DNA from: Heterobilharzia americana
Lineage: Eukaryota > Platyhelminthes > Trematoda > Strigeidida > Schistosomatidae
DNA: 64,000 bases
NCBI GenBank assembly: GCA_944470555.2
Contig: OX104127.1
Span: forward strand, 137,782,786 to 137,846,785
Reading direction: 5' to 3'
Of this stretch, positions 22,742-35,620 are shown one piece after another; position 1 is the first letter of the stretch; each line of letters starts with the position of its first letter. Below the pieces are notes generated by a model, which did not search any database, was not told the DNA's origin, and saw nothing but the letters and a program-made list of their open reading frames with translations. The translations under genes and the position numbers were made by a program.

Positions 22742-24044
22742 TCTTGTAGCAGTGTCTTGTATTTATTCGTCTATTTATTGTGAAGTTTGAAGAACGTGAA
22801 GATGACGCATGACTGTATCTGGCGTATGATTTCTGCAAGTGCCATCCTAACTCTGCCAATGTTTATTATTGAAGGCAAGCATATTTCCGATAACCCGAGA
22901 TACCCAGTTGATCGATAAAATAGTATTTGAGCTCATTCATTGAAAACGGATAATTTTTTCTTTACTATCTCACCTTATAAGGCTTTTACTTTATTTAGTT
23001 CAGGATAATTAGTCAACCTAAACTTTGAACTATTTTGATCGGATTATATTGTAGTTACATATATTGATAGCTTAAATGTTAGTGCTTTTCCTATGTCAGA
23101 TAAGTGTCTAATAAAATAACCTGGTTTGCATACTTTAATGATGTCATGCACAACACTGAGATTGTTGGCTTTATGCGTAAAAACTAGCCACTTAAATTCA
23201 ACCAGGAATGATTTCATTTAACATATTAAAGGTAGAGATTTCTATTCTTGTTTTTAACTACGTGAAAACTTTCCGAAATTTTTTCGTAGAATTCAGTCTG
23301 AATTTATTTACTGACTGCCATAAACCAAACCAGTTCTAGTAATGAGTTGCCTTTATTGGTTTGAGAAGTTGCTACATTGCTTTCACTTATCGAATTTCTG
23401 ATCACTTACGAGACTGAATTCATTATATTTCACTTCACTTTTTCGTTGTTCAAATATTAGATCTCATTGGGCGCAAATTTGATCAGGTATTGTCTTATCT
23501 ATTGAGTTTATTGCTCCTTCAGTGCTAAAAACAGTATCTTCAGCTTTCAGTTAGGCTGTTAATCCGTTGAACTCTGGTTCTTTTTTTCTTATAACTTTTA
23601 GTTTAGTAGAGCTTAGGTATCTTGGTGAGGGATCACACACCTAGTCAATCTCATCATTGTTTGATAGTGCTAACATGTACATTTGTTCCATCAACTTACA
23701 GGACTAAATTAATTAGATTATGAGGCATAATTCATGCTCAAATATCACCCAGTAAATATTACGGTGTAATTTTGTGCTACGTGGGACAAACTAATATCAA
23801 ACAACTCTCTTATTGAATTCTGATTATTTTGTACAAGATTTTACTTTTACGTAACTGATGGGGTTTCACTATGTTTAAAACATTAAACTGCTATTACCAC
23901 TTATGTATTTATTAACAAGAAAAAAACTACACGAGTTTCTGAATGAATTGTTGCAATCGCCGCGTTCATTTGTAATGACATAATTGCATGACATTTGAAG
24001 AAGTTTGGTCACTGTGTTTCGGTTCCTAATTAGAATATTACTAG
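22181..24044. other. Non-coding apart from a (TA)n tract
   Basis: No gene recognised. Confidence 0.5.
22692..22739. repeat. (TA)24 microsatellite
   Basis: 48 bases of uninterrupted alternating TA. Confidence 0.99.
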
Positions 24045-24215
24045 TGGTTAGTGGGATCCAAGATACGTGTTTCATCCTATTTGGGGCTGATAAACTGGAT
24101 TTACCTGTCTATCAGTAAGATATGCTCTTCCTACTAAGACGGGACCACATGACCATGTTCTTCAAAGGCGAGAGCGTTATACAATAGGCCAGTGAATCAC
24201 GATAGTCACTATTTG
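24045..24215 (-). repeat. Hammerhead SINE, minus strand, degenerate
   Basis: Region 24104-24050 (minus) reads aatccagtttatcagcccc, aaataggatgaaacacgtatc, ttggatcccacta. GAAAC is kept, CTGATGA is lost. The tRNA-like head is recognisable in 24205-24120. Confidence 0.72.
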
Positions 24216-24269
24216 TGCCATGGGTATATTTTTAAAGCTATTGATTGTAATTCCCTGTCATTTATTGCA

Positions 24270-24480
24270 TTGAATTTGTCTGCCACTATTCGCATATAGG
24301 CTCCTATACAAACGGCTCAACATTGCTGGTATACTGATTTTGGATATTAATGGTAGACAGTGGTTAGCTGTAGAATCCAGAACGTGTTTGGTATCTGAAC
24401 TCTTAATCCTGGCAACATCAGGACATTTGCATAGATATTTGTACTGCATTAGTGGCCGACCATTTCAGTTCAGTCAACGA
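24270..24480 (-). repeat. SINE 3' body with trace of hammerhead, minus strand
   Basis: cgcatataggctcctataca and attaatggtagacagtggtta followed by gtagaatccagaacgtg match the 3' body and stem-I side of the hammerhead SINEs. The hammerhead core is truncated. Confidence 0.6.
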
Positions 24481-27099
24481 CAGGAAAACCCATGATATGC
24501 CATCTAATTATCTAACTGTTGCCCTTTCACATGCCCCACATACATAATTTTCTATCTGCCTAACGTCAGTAAACCATTTCGAGTAGTGGAATACATAGAA
24601 TTAAAACAATTTTATACTTTCGCCAACATTAACTAGTTGAATCAATATCTAAGACAACGATTTCCTTTGAAATCCTGTGATCATTCATGAAGGAAATATG
24701 AATATTAGCGTATGCCTCAATTTATTCAGATAACATAATGTTGGACACGAGAGTTCTTCACTAAACTGTAATCGCTCTTCTTTGTCGGTGATAGTTTGTT
24801 TTTCATTCTTTGACTCATTTATACTGTAAGAATTTCTAATTCTAGTGCAGAAATGAATTAATCAAACTAACAGAACATATAGGCTACTCGCCATAAAGTT
24901 TAAAGTTTCTGCATTCATTCCGTGGTGGGGTAATAAATGCGCTGTGTTTAGGAGTGTCATATTACGACGAAACAGTTGTTATGTACTACCTCGTTTTTAG
25001 TATTTCTCAAACTGACATCAGTCAATTGTAAATAACAGCTTGAAGTTAACAAATCTCTACAAACTTCGAAATTGAATGAATTAGAGCTACATCCTCAGTC
25101 TATGAGTAGAAACCTCTACAACTGTCTCCACTGTAGTATTATTTTACGAAAATACATGATAAGGAGCAAGTAATCAAACTCTTTTTATCCTAGTCCTATA
25201 CAGATTTAATAGAATTCCTCCTGTATGCTGACCAGTGGTTTATTCTCACTGTCAACTTACTCCAGTAATTTATATGTTATTTCCGTATAAATGTTAGTGG
25301 GGAAAATAAAATATTTTTCATTATTGAATTTTTATTATAACTTCATGTTAATATAGTTGCTCAGCGCACCTTCATGCAAAGTGTGAATAAGTTGTCTGAT
25401 TGCTCCGGGTGAAAATACATCATATTTTTCTCAGAAACGTTTTCTATTTATTACCATATTCAGTAAATAGGAATGATTGTTCTAAACTGTTAGAACAAGG
25501 ACTAATTTTCGTTCGTTTCATTTGGTTCATGTTAATTAGTTTCAGAGTAGTTTCAATGATAGACTGGCATCAATTGGAGAGACACTGAAGACCTGAAATC
25601 ACTCGACAGCTGATTCGTCCCTTATTGGAACTTCATACGCTTAGACAACCAACATTATTACCAGACCAAACAACCATGAAGTCTCATGACAACGACTTTG
25701 CTATTCAACCACTGGTTTAGAATTCAATGCTTTACATTTTCCTACTTCTGTCAGCTGGATATATAGTGCAATCATCATCCAATATTATGTGAGGGGAAAC
25801 GCTGAGGAAAATGAATCATGTTAGAAATGTTTAACTGAAGGTCATTCGTGACGTGCGTTTACCGTGTTGTTGACATAGGATAAACCTTTGATGAACTAGG
25901 CTGAAGATTACGTTGCAGGTTCGATATGAAATTTTGTGGGGTAGTTAATATGGTTGAAACAGACGAATGTCATGTTCAGAAAGGTAAATATAACCTAAGA
26001 CGATTTAAACTGGATTGTTTAAGTTACATACGTATGTTGCAACAAACCAAGGATTCTTGGTATGTGCTACCCAAATATAAAGAAGTGACATTTTCAGTGG
26101 ATAAAGGATAAATCAGAAAAATGTATCCTAGCAGTTAAAGAAAAGTGTATGGCTTTGTGTACGACAATATACACATATACTTGGAAGTCATATTTGCCAC
26201 TCTCTGAAATAATTCAGCATCACCAAGCTGTCGTTCACATACAGCACTTCGTTGATTAGTCAACTGGAGTGCTGACAAACAGCGTTGAAAATATACATAG
26301 TTATAAAGTTCTTAAGACCTTTAACGGGAATAAGAAGGAAATGATATTGTCTCATACTGATGAGTAACAATGTGGACAATGGTATGGTTTCAAGGATGAT
26401 AAATTTATTGAAAATGTAGATATTTTCATTTCAAACCTAAAACAGATTCATAAGTTATATGTAAAATATCACTTTCCTCAATAATTACATTATTCTTCAG
26501 ATTCTTGATTCTGATTGGCCAGTGCATACTTGAAAGTGGTTGGCCGTCACTGAAGTTTAGTTCTACCAACATTTTCGCCACTGGGACAATCAGAGTGTAT
26601 AAACGAAATAAAAAATTAGTACTTATTATAAACAAAATGTTTCATTTAGCTTGCAAACATAATGCTGCAAAACAGCTGAATGTCTAATGAGCTATTTTGT
26701 TTAAGTAATGAATTATGAATACAATTAGCGAAATTTCACGAATAATAATTATTCAGTCTAGTTTTTGATAATTTTTTCTACCCAGGTCTTTGTCAAGCCA
26801 AAACATAATCGAACCTTTATCTGTGCCTGGATCTTCATAAAAATTAGTCGGGGTGCTCAATCCAACCAATCACTGAGATTCAACATTATTTATTGACGAA
26901 ATCAGGGTTTCTTTCCATAAACTTTGTCATTCTGCGTTACTTTCTGATATTACTCATGAATTTCGATGTAGTTGATATAAAGTCATATATGAGCATATAA
27001 TATTGATTTGTTGACTTATTCACTGATAAAATTTATGCATAAGTTTTAGTAGCTTGAAAGACTCAGGTAAGCATTTCAGTATGAAGATATATTGATCTC
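24481..27099. other. Non-coding apart from a repeat fragment at 25553-25790
   Basis: Open frames at 25400-25588, 25926-26111 and on both strands of 26426-26687 show no motif. Confidence 0.45.
25553..25790 (+). repeat. Palindromic tRNA-like repeat, left part
   Basis: tcaatgatagactggcatca, attggagagacactg, cgacagctgattcgtcc and attttcctacttctgtcag match the left half of 18834-19466. The right half is missing. Confidence 0.68.
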
Positions 27100-27190
27100 A
27101 GTGACTAGCAAAGGAATCCAGGATATGCGTTTCATTCTATTTGGATTTTATCTTGCTAAGGATTATTCATATCAGTGGTAAAGTGGCCAA
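27100..27190 (-). repeat. Hammerhead SINE remnant, minus strand
   Basis: The reverse complement of 27107-27160 reads ataaaatccaaatagaatga, aacgcatatcctggattcc: GAAAC and the stem-I 3' strand survive, CTGATGA does not. Confidence 0.65.
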
Positions 27191-27574
27191 AGAAAATATG
27201 TAGTCACTACTTCCAAATACTTTTGCTTGCAGGAAAAACACCAAATCTTACTGATTACGTGTTCCTTCTGTCAAATTACTACCTGGTTCTCGATACTTGA
27301 CTTCTTGAATGGCAAAGTTTGGCTGTGAAAACATTACGAAGTAATTACGTAATCCTCATCAAAGTTCTTTAACCAAACTCGTGCTTAAGGCTCATAGTGA
27401 ATCGTAGTCTGAAGTGACAACAGCCGGTGATTTCTACCAAGGATACCCACTTCACAACATTCCCTTTGATTTTTTTTATAGGACCACTAATAAACACAGC
27501 CGTAGGGATTTCAGATTCCTCAGGGATTTATGTACTCTCGGAAAAGTATCTGAATAACTTCTAGTATGGACTCA

Positions 27575-28350
27575 ACATTTTCATGTTAGGCGGATATGCT
27601 GACAAAATGTGGAGTTTTCTAAAATCATTAGGAAAAAATGTAGACATGTCTGACATAAGTTTTCCACCTGTTGAGTGTGGGGAAATTTTTTAGAACTGGT
27701 AAGGATTGACCCCTAACTTAAGGATCGGAAATGAAGTGTTTGAATGACTTAGTCACTCCATTCACCTGGAAAGTGGTATCATTCAGAATAGGCTGTTCAC
27801 TGAGGAAATCCCAACTCGGATACAAGAGGTCTATTTAGTACTTGTCAGATAACGCCATTCTTGGTAATGACTAGTTTTCTGACTACTTAATGAAGAGCAA
27901 GTAGACTGTACTGCATTTGACTCTGTTCCATTAAACGGAAGTCAAAGCAGATATGAAGAGATCACAGATTTTCGAACAAAGGTGCCTTTGTAGCTTTACC
28001 CATGTTTGCAGAAATGAAAGTATAAGTGATTTCGAGCGTTTACTAGTGATACTAGGGAATTAGGCAAATTAGTCAGTGAATTTGAGGACATGCATCGACT
28101 GAGGTGGCTTGAACATGTGTTACACCTACCATGGCACTGCTTACCTAAATTTGCAATGTTAGGTGAAGTAAGAAAAGAGCTGGAAGAAAGCTTTGAGTTA
28201 TCAGACCAAGAAGTAACGCCATTCTACAGCCTTCGACTACTAATTCAAACTGCGTGGGGAGGTTTAGATTACTTGGCTGAGGTCCTCTAGGAACTGGATA
28301 AGTGATTGCCAACTATTGGTGATATGGCCAGGAATCGGTTTTAGTGACGC
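27575..28350 (+). pseudogene. Degenerate CR1/Perere-like LINE, 3' part
   Basis: The plus-strand translation shows GGYADKMWSFLKSL followed by a decayed stretch, NWxGLTPNLRIGNEVFE, TEEIPTRIQEVYLVL, then MHRLRWLEHVLHLPWHCLPK (28090-28149) with FAMLGEVRKELEE. Near 28310 the end reads LPTIGDMARNRF. The order agrees with the element at 3200-4310: YADD box, thumb, LHRLRWLGHVLRMP-type zinc-knuckle-like tail and LGDMAQNR terminus. Stops and frameshifts are frequent, and between 27900 and 28080 the sequence is scrambled. Inactive. Confidence 0.75.
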
Positions 28351-28411
28351 CAAAGAGTGATGTTGTTCTCACTGATGTTCAAAGCTAGGACTGATCGCTT
28401 CAAACGTTAGA
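28346..28411 (-). repeat. SINE tRNA-head fragment
   Basis: gtgatgttgttctcactgat and gatcgcttcaaacgttagag match the minus-orientation tRNA-like heads of the hammerhead SINEs (compare 13034-13090). Confidence 0.6.
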
Positions 28412-28545
28412 GGGGTATCATGGACTGACATCAGATGGAGGAACATTGGAAAACTGGGAGCATTGGACAGCCGTTTCGTCCTAGCATGAGACTTTCAGTA
28501 GTGCGCAGCCATAACTTCGCCGAGAATCGGACTGCAGAAGCCTTT
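28412..28545 (+). repeat. Palindromic tRNA-like repeat, left end
   Basis: tatcatggactgacatcaga, tggaggaacattgg, actgggagcattggacagcc and gtttcgtcctagcatgagac closely match the family left end. Only the left third is present. Confidence 0.75.
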
Positions 28546-28764
28546 GCTATATATACACGGAGAATCCAAAATTATTTGTACAAAAGAAAATTGTACACAA
28601 TCTTTGTTGCTATCTAAGACTTAATGAATTCCTGACAATACATCAACCTCGATCTGCGTCTCTTACTATGCACAGTTTTGTTGTGTTTTACGATATATAC
28701 TATGATAATTCAATATTGTCTTCATTTTGTTTGCGTGCTTCCCTTATATTAAATATTTATCTTT

Positions 28765-29015
28765 CCCTTGGGTTTCTAGTAGAACATAGGGCTTCAGTAG
28801 CACGTCTCCATTGCACTCTCTTCTCTGCAGTCTTCAAAACCTGGCGCCACGACTGCCCACAAGCTTTCATTTCTTCCTCACATGATCTCCTTCATGTCAC
28901 CCTCGGACACCTAACTCGTCGTTTCCCCTTTGCATTCCACTCGAGGGCTTGAAACGTGATATCCCCAATCTGTCTTCTCAGTGTATGCCCAATCCATCTC
29001 CGCGTGCTTCGCTTG
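28765..29015 (-). pseudogene. RTE LINE 3'-end fragment
   Basis: The reverse complement contains the coding tail equivalent to ALEWNxxGKRRVRCPRVT, followed by EEEMKACGQSW and ENRVQWRRATEALCST. It ends in ctagaaacccaagg plus an AT-rich tail. It is nearly superimposable on 6155-6390. Severe 5' truncation is typical of RTE insertions. Confidence 0.82.
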
Positions 29016-31669
29016 GTCATGTTTTATTTTGAAATTCATTTTCATATATTATGAAACTTCGTAGTCTATCCGATTAAATCAGATTGTCATGAAAGAAAAA
29101 CAAAGACTAGTTAGTTGTTCATGAATGTCAATCCTTCTGTTTGTGTTTCAGGCTTACCATTGATGAATTCATCTCTTGATGTTAAATTACTGCATAATAC
29201 ACACAACTATTTATAACCATCTGAGAATTGATAACTATCTGACAAACTGACTGAATACATTATTCAGAAATAAACAAGCATTATTGGAGAATATGTGGAA
29301 TAACGTGTAGGCATAAACAAGTTTTTCTTTACTGATGACAATATTCGAAATGAATAATGATGTGAAGGCGACTTATACATATCTTGTGCAAAATAGATGA
29401 TGACAATAAGACTCATTCATTTGAGACTACAAAGTGGATATTTTGTGTCTAAATGATGTAATTCTACCAAAATGTTTTGCGAAAAATAACGAATGCCTCA
29501 AGCTTGATTTCTCTGTTGCCACATAGTTATAGTTATTGTCTATCTATTTTTTATTTTAAAAGCCTACATTTCTTGGGTTCGGTTTGCGTGCGACGGCTGA
29601 GATACTACCTGAGTGTCTAGACTAAACAGGTGGTTGTCTTAGGGGATGACTTCTTCTAGAACCCGGAGCCCATGTACACCATTGATTTGGAGTCAGAGTT
29701 TTCCGACTTCCCTTGGTGGACCCTAAGTATCCACCTATCTAGTGACAGACACTAGACGGTCGCTTTCGCCCTTACACATTTGTTGAAACAACCCAGCCAG
29801 ATGAAGGCACTGAGCAGAGTGTCTCTTGCAGAGACTGGGGATGCATATCACGGCATTTGTTTGCTGTTCCTATACTTATTATTCTATGTCTCACGGAGAC
29901 TGATAAAGGAAGTAAAAAACTGGACGGAAAACCGCTTCACTTAGGTCTTTACGAAGGCTATCCGTATATGTTTTTATGGTTTCCCAAGTACCTGTCCATT
30001 ATCACTGAATAAACACTTAATCAAATAACTACTAAACACCAAGACGGTGTAGATCCATTCCGTTTTTCATTTAACTTGTGAGAAGCAAGGTTCTTCAATA
30101 TTTACGGAAATCAAATTGAAAAATTCATATGAAAGACATTCGTGTTGTTCTGGAGCTATGACTTTGATAGGTTGGCAGGTTTATAGCTGCAGAAAAATAG
30201 TGCAGGGAACCATAAGTAATTCAAAATTATTATTTGTTACTCCAGAAATGAACGGTGAAACGATCACCGACCGTCATTTAAACAGCCCCTCCATCAAACA
30301 TTATTCATAGATGTTTTCCTCCAAAACAGTTCTTATCTCAGGTCAATATGAGTTAGAGAAACAATGAAACCCTGTGAACACTGAATAGCCACTTCATCAT
30401 AGTCTATGGTTTTCGGAGGTTACCTTCAATCATTAACGCCTTCGATAACGCTAAAAGTCGTGGGTTCTCACAGAAATGTTTTAAAAATGTAGAAGACAAC
30501 TTGTCTGACAGTGTGCTTTAACCAGATGTACTTGCGAATTCAGATGATGAAATGAAATTGTTCCAAATTAAAACTGTTACTTACATTTCAAGTGTTTTCT
30601 CTCATACGTTTACTAACAGACAAATGAACTCATTCTCCATAAAATAAATTTAAATTCCTTAACCAAGGAGGTTTTGAAGTGAGTATTTTTTGCCAGACAT
30701 ACATGATCCAGATGCACAATAGGATTATAGCCCTATATATCAAGAACAAAAATGAGGCCGGTAATTTATTATTGACTAGTTAGTTTTTATCTCTCAGCAA
30801 ACTTTCATTTTAAAACTGAGTTCAATAAGTCTGATGCATACCAAGATCATTTCATTCTCTCAGAAAACTATATTGTAGCTAGAAGACGGGGAGATAAATA
30901 AAATTAAACGTATCCTCAGAGGACTTTTTGGTTACTTCACAATATTTTTAGATTTGTGCAAATTATTATCTAATATGTTGCTGGATGGTAGTTGAAAATG
31001 AAATGAAAATCTGAGCCACGGCAGGATTTGAACCAGCGATCTATGAGATAATATGTATTGAGTATCAAGGTCATTGTATAATTTGGATACGAAAAGCCGA
31101 CTGACATATTTACATCCGATGAATGACAGCAAAAAGTTCTGATTTAAGTCTAAGCAGATGGATACTACAAACTGATAACTTATTTCACCAAAACTCACAA
31201 TCAAAAATTAAGTCGATTCTCAACTATCCCTTGAGATTCAAGCAAGAAAGTTGAAGCAGAGATAAAATGGATTGGACTGAAAAGCAAACCACAAGTATAC
31301 TGCGAGGTCTGTTAATGATTAATGATTACTCTGCATACAGTGATTGGCCTGAAGCTCTAAGGGTCTGGTATGCTTTAAATTTATAGTCTGCTGAAAATAA
31401 ACGAGCAGAGTGTTCCTCCAAGAGCTATACTATCTATGATTAACTAACCTCATGACAAGATCACTCGCTGGCCTACAGAAAATTTAGAATTTATACGTCG
31501 GCGACTGACTATACATACTCTGAAAGGCATACTCTAATGGAGAAGAAGCCTTTGGTTCTGCGCTTAAAATTCAAGACAGGCTTCAAGTGACATCTCATCA
31601 CAATGTCTGGCTAGAGCAGTCGATAGGACACTTTCTGAAAGTTGGCCTTGTATATGATTCATTAGTCGG
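29016..31669. other. Mostly unrecognised non-coding DNA
   Basis: 29575-29860 is unusually GC-rich for this window (for example tctagaacccggagcccatg and ggacggtcgct-like blocks) and may be an unrecognised repeat. 30340-30480 is a very weak copy of the palindromic repeat. 30975-31060 holds a SINE family C piece (ggcaggatttgaaccagcga). No gene seen. Confidence 0.45.
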
Positions 31670-32040
31670 CCAGTGCTGAATCTGAGATTAAAGGATGACC
31701 TACCTAATATTAACTGTTCATCCTGAGTATATCAATCTAGATGTTCCTGTGAATTTAGCTACATAAGGCATACGACTAAGGAGATGCCTCTTCGATTACA
31801 AGAGCAATTATCGGCTTGACTGAGAAAGGCCTAACTGAAGGTGATGAAAAGTTCAGTCCTAGCACATCTAGTAGACACAGAGAATCAAACAGAGGCTAAT
31901 AAAGCTCCCAATATCATTAATTGTATTCTGAAAAAAATTACACGTGTAACTCACCAACACCTGCTTGAAGTAGCCAAGACTATCGCAATAAGGTTGATCA
32001 AACCTGAATTGTGCATTCAGAAAGAATGTGTTCTGTAAAC
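31670..32040 (+). pseudogene. Penelope-like GIY-YIG endonuclease domain relic
   Basis: The plus strand reads LNLRLKDDLPNINCS, then CSCEFSYIRHTTKEMPLRLQ (GIY-YIG motif equivalent FSYIGRTTRKLSLRLQEH, about 31740-31790). After a frameshift it reads SVLAHLVDTENQTEANKAPN and ending TIAIRLIKPELCIQKECVL, with a stop at 32036. The C-terminus is intact and typical of this PLE subfamily (IRLxKPELCxQKE). The RT is missing or unrecognisable upstream. It is the first of three PLE pieces in the same orientation to 35620. Confidence 0.82.
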
Positions 32041-32309
32041 TAAAGGCCACTCACGCTTTCTCTATTTGGTATCTTTTTGTTTACTATCACATCATTCATT
32101 CGTATATATCATTTAAATATTGACAGGTTAAAAACAAACTCGATTTCCTTACGGTCACTAAATTTTACTCCATTTTGAAAATGTATTTGCATCTAACTTG
32201 GCTTAATTTTCCAACCGTAGAAAAACAATTTTATAATTGTAGAACCTGATGAGAATTTATTGACGAGAATATTCTTTATTCAAATTATCGCTATTTATTC
32301 CGGCTCGTT

Positions 32310-33118
32310 AAAGACGTAAGTGAAATCATGTCTAATTACTTAATGATGTCATTTGATGCAATTTCTTCATTCACAAAAATTAACATTCATGAGACTGTTG
32401 TAATTATTTGTCAATATCTCAAACTTCTTCCTCTGCCGATCTCGGAATTTAAACGCTTGATATTGATACTTACTAAAGGCATTCAGTTTCAGTTCAACAA
32501 CAGTCTATACTGCGAAACTGATTGAGTAGCAATGGACAGTCCATTACGCCCAGTATTAGGAGATATTTTTATGGTAAATATTGAGAAGATAAAACTTAAT
32601 TATCCAATTAAAGAAACGATGTAAATTTTTCAGATATAACGATAACTTACTTCATGCATCGCATTTCCTTGAACTCTTCAGTTGTGCTCATGAAATTATC
32701 GACTTCACTAAGGAAAATGAAAGAAGTGATAGGTTCAGCTTTTTTCTAATCAAAAGATTTACTGAGTATTGAAAAGATCCTGTGAGACAACGATCACCAG
32801 CAGAAGTTTATCAATAAATATGGGAGGTATGAAAACAACAAATCAACTGAGGTTACAGTAAGCAAGAAGCTTGATTTTATTGAACTCAACTTCAACATTG
32901 ACGATATCTCTGGAAGAAGTAACAGAAGACTGAAAGCCACATTGAACAGAATGTATTCTGCTACCAAATTTATCTGTGTCTACAAAACAACTTGCACCAT
33001 CCAATGCCAGAAGATTCCTTTCCTATGTTACCTCTAATTATGTAAACAGGTATACATGGATTTGCGATACCAGTCACATTGGGATGACAAAAAGAAGGGC
33101 ATCCATTAGATTATTTAA
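32310..33118 (+). pseudogene. Penelope-like element: RT palm and GIY-YIG start, decayed
   Basis: The plus strand shows SFDAISSFTKINIHETVVII (RT motif A region), then EFKRLILILTKGIQFQFNNS and DxVAMDSPLRPVLGDIFMVN at about 32520-32580, equivalent to DGVAMGSPLGPVLADIFMxN. The YVDD box is lost. After frameshifts, YVTSNYVNRYTWICDTSHIG, then MTKRRASIRLFK (33020-33115), is a GIY-YIG start. The element between palm and endonuclease is shortened. Confidence 0.8.
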
Positions 33119-35620
33119 ATGTTGTCTATTCTTTGTGATGAATGTAAATTCATAGCGGATGTTCCATCAGATGATATAAGAAAACTAGTAGGGTACGTAA
33201 CATCTAGTCTGGTTAAACTCCTTAATATAAATGTTATTGCTAAGGTGGAGTTCAATTCCTTAAAACCTATAGAATCTAATTTTCCAAATCTATTTAGACT
33301 TTCAAAATTTCATGAAATCGGTAATCAACTACGCCCAAATTATCAGTGTGTCAATCTGTCACTCACAAATTTGCAAAATGGCTAGCCGAAATACTGAACT
33401 CGATTCGCAATATTTTATGTAAGTATTCATTGAATGATACTTTGAACTTGTTCATTTTCTTACTGATATGAATATCAGAGACAAGAAAATGTACTCTTTT
33501 GATGTCATTTGTTTATTTATGAATGTACCCTCAACGAAGACAGTTAATAATCTTTGCCACTATATATCTTCAAACTATCCTTCTTCCCTATTTCTCCGAT
33601 CCATTTAAAGGAGCTACTTTTATTATGTACTGACAAAGTTCATTTTACTTTCGAAGGTGAATACTTTCGGCAAATCGATAGTGCTGCTATCGGGAGTCCA
33701 TTAGGACCATTATTAGCTGACGTATGTATGTCATATATTGAACTGATGGCTCAGGATTTAATCACTTATGTCACATTCTATAGGAGGCACGCTGATGATA
33801 TCTCTGTAATATGTAACACAGATGAGGTTAAAGGGGATTTGTTAAAAAGGACTCGTACAGTCAAAGCCAGGATCGGAAAAGCAAGACAGGTCTTCCTCAT
33901 TAACCTGAAACTAGTGTAGAGATCTACCGCACTCAGTACAAAGAACAAGATCCGGATTTTCAACACTAATTCAGTCACGTCAGTGCCTCTATATGTTTCA
34001 GAAACTTGGCGCGTCATAAAAAGCATTTCCAACAAACTCCATACATTCATCAATAGCTACCGCCTACAGTCACTTTATACTGAAGATCAGATTAGAAGGC
34101 CAGAAAGAATAAGCAACAAGGAATTCCGGAACGAACCAACCAAAAACCTATTACCCAACAAATATGCAGAAGAAAGTGCAGATGGATTGGGCACACACTG
34201 AGAAAGCCATTCGTAGACACCACGTGCCAAGCCCGGGCGTCCAGTGGAATCTAAAGAGGAAACGACGAGTTGGGTGTCCGAGGGTGACATGGAGGAGATC
34301 TTGTGAGGAATAAACGAAAGCTCTTGGCAGTCGTGAAGCTAGGTTAGAAATACTGCAGTGAACAGAGTGCAATCTAGATGTGCTACTGAAGCCTTATGCT
34401 TCACTAGGAACCCAAGAGACAAATAATGATAATAATAATAATAGTAATGAGAATAGTGCCGTACAAGACTATATGAGTCTGACATGTGAGGAAGAAAAAG
34501 ACCATCAACTTCCATTTCTTGATATACTCTTGTGTCGGAGGGAAGATGGTTCTATCAGACGATCAATATATCGAAGGCCTATATCGACAAGATAGTACTT
34601 GAGTTTCTACAGCTTCTGTCCAATGAAATATAAGACAGGCTTAGTGAGATGCATATCAAGTAGGATCTAACGTATTCGTACATCTGATACGATGGATAAT
34701 GAGAGGAAATTTCTAACAGACACACTTTAGGAAAACGGAAATCCTTATAGTTTGTGAACCGTTGTAGAAAACAGCTGATCCCAAAGCCTATAATTTCCTT
34801 AATCCCGAAGAAGGATATATTTCTTAAAGTACTATATAGGGGGGAGATGAGTAGTATGATATTGAAACAGAGATTAAAATCTGTTAACAGTAAAACATAC
34901 TAGGCAGTTCAACTTATCATTGTTGAGACCACAAAACACCTGCTTCACTACAAACCTCCACCTAGCATAAATGATTATGTCACATCCCACTACGTTTACC
35001 AATTCACATGCATGTGTGGACACATACAGGGATATACATCCATCTTCATCTATTGCAAATCAACAAGGTTATTAGGAAAACTGCATTTAGGATATTATGT
35101 AGAAACAGTTAGGGGGCATACTGAAATTTGTCAAGCCGTTAGCCATTCGTAAATTTAAGCTCGCATTATGTGTACAAAAACAATTTGTTTTTTGCTTAGT
35201 TTACCGTGATTATCCTTTTCTGGTTATATTACCAACCTTTCATATTCATTATATTTGACCTCTCATTTTTCCTTTCATTTTCATACATAAATTCACTTGA
35301 CAAGTAAGTTTATGATTAGACTGTTCGAAGTGTATTGCGCAACAACACATTTTTCAGATAATCTTCCTTTTTTATTAACGTTATCGATATTTAGAGATGT
35401 GCCAAAACGCCTGAATCTCAGGCGAACAAGTGATTTCAGTAGTGCAGTCACTCGACATCTTATCGACAGCGGACATGACGTAGATACCTTAAAGTCCTTC
35501 AGGGTAATCAGCAAAGAATGTAATTCGATCAATCTCAAGTTTGTTGATGCTTCAGAAATCGAACGACTGAAGCCAGAATAGCGCATTCATAAAGAACCAG
35601 TGATGTTTTTTTATCCCAAA
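33119..35620 (+). pseudogene. Nearly full-length but decayed Penelope-like element, interrupted by RTE
   Basis: Plus-strand blocks in order: RKLVGYVTSSLVKLLN and NFPNLFRLSKFHEIGN (33180-33330, N-terminal RT region); a stretch readable as SFDVICLFMNVPSTKT (33500-33545); IDSAAIGSPLGPLLADV (33676-33726); and YRRHADDISVIC (about 33780-33813; catalytic YVDD mutated to HADD). The RTE insertion lies at 33855-34450. Then SLTCEEEKDHQLPFLDILL (about 34470-34530) and SIRRSIYRRPIST; GIY-YIG traces at 34990-35040 (YQFTCMCGHIQGYTS); and the endonuclease C-terminus SSAVTRHLIDSGHDVDTLKS and FVDASEIERLKPE (35435-35581). The element is intact in layout but has multiple stops and frameshifts. Confidence 0.85.
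33855..34450 (+). mobile_element. RTE LINE fragment nested in the PLE
   Basis: Begins around KARIGKARQVFLINLKLV and continues RSTALSTKNKIRIFNTNS, SETWRVIKSISNKLHTFINS, RNEPTKNLLPNKYAEES and GRPVESKEETTSWVSEGDME. It ends after CATEALCFTRNPRD with a (TAA)n-type tail at 34422-34450. PLE coding resumes directly at NSAVQDYMSLTCEEEKD. This gives relative age: the PLE was in place before the RTE inserted. Confidence 0.87.

Noticed and set aside
22656..22859. 67-codon ORF with a Tyr-Ile repeat
   Set aside because: The repeat is the translation of the (TA)24 microsatellite.
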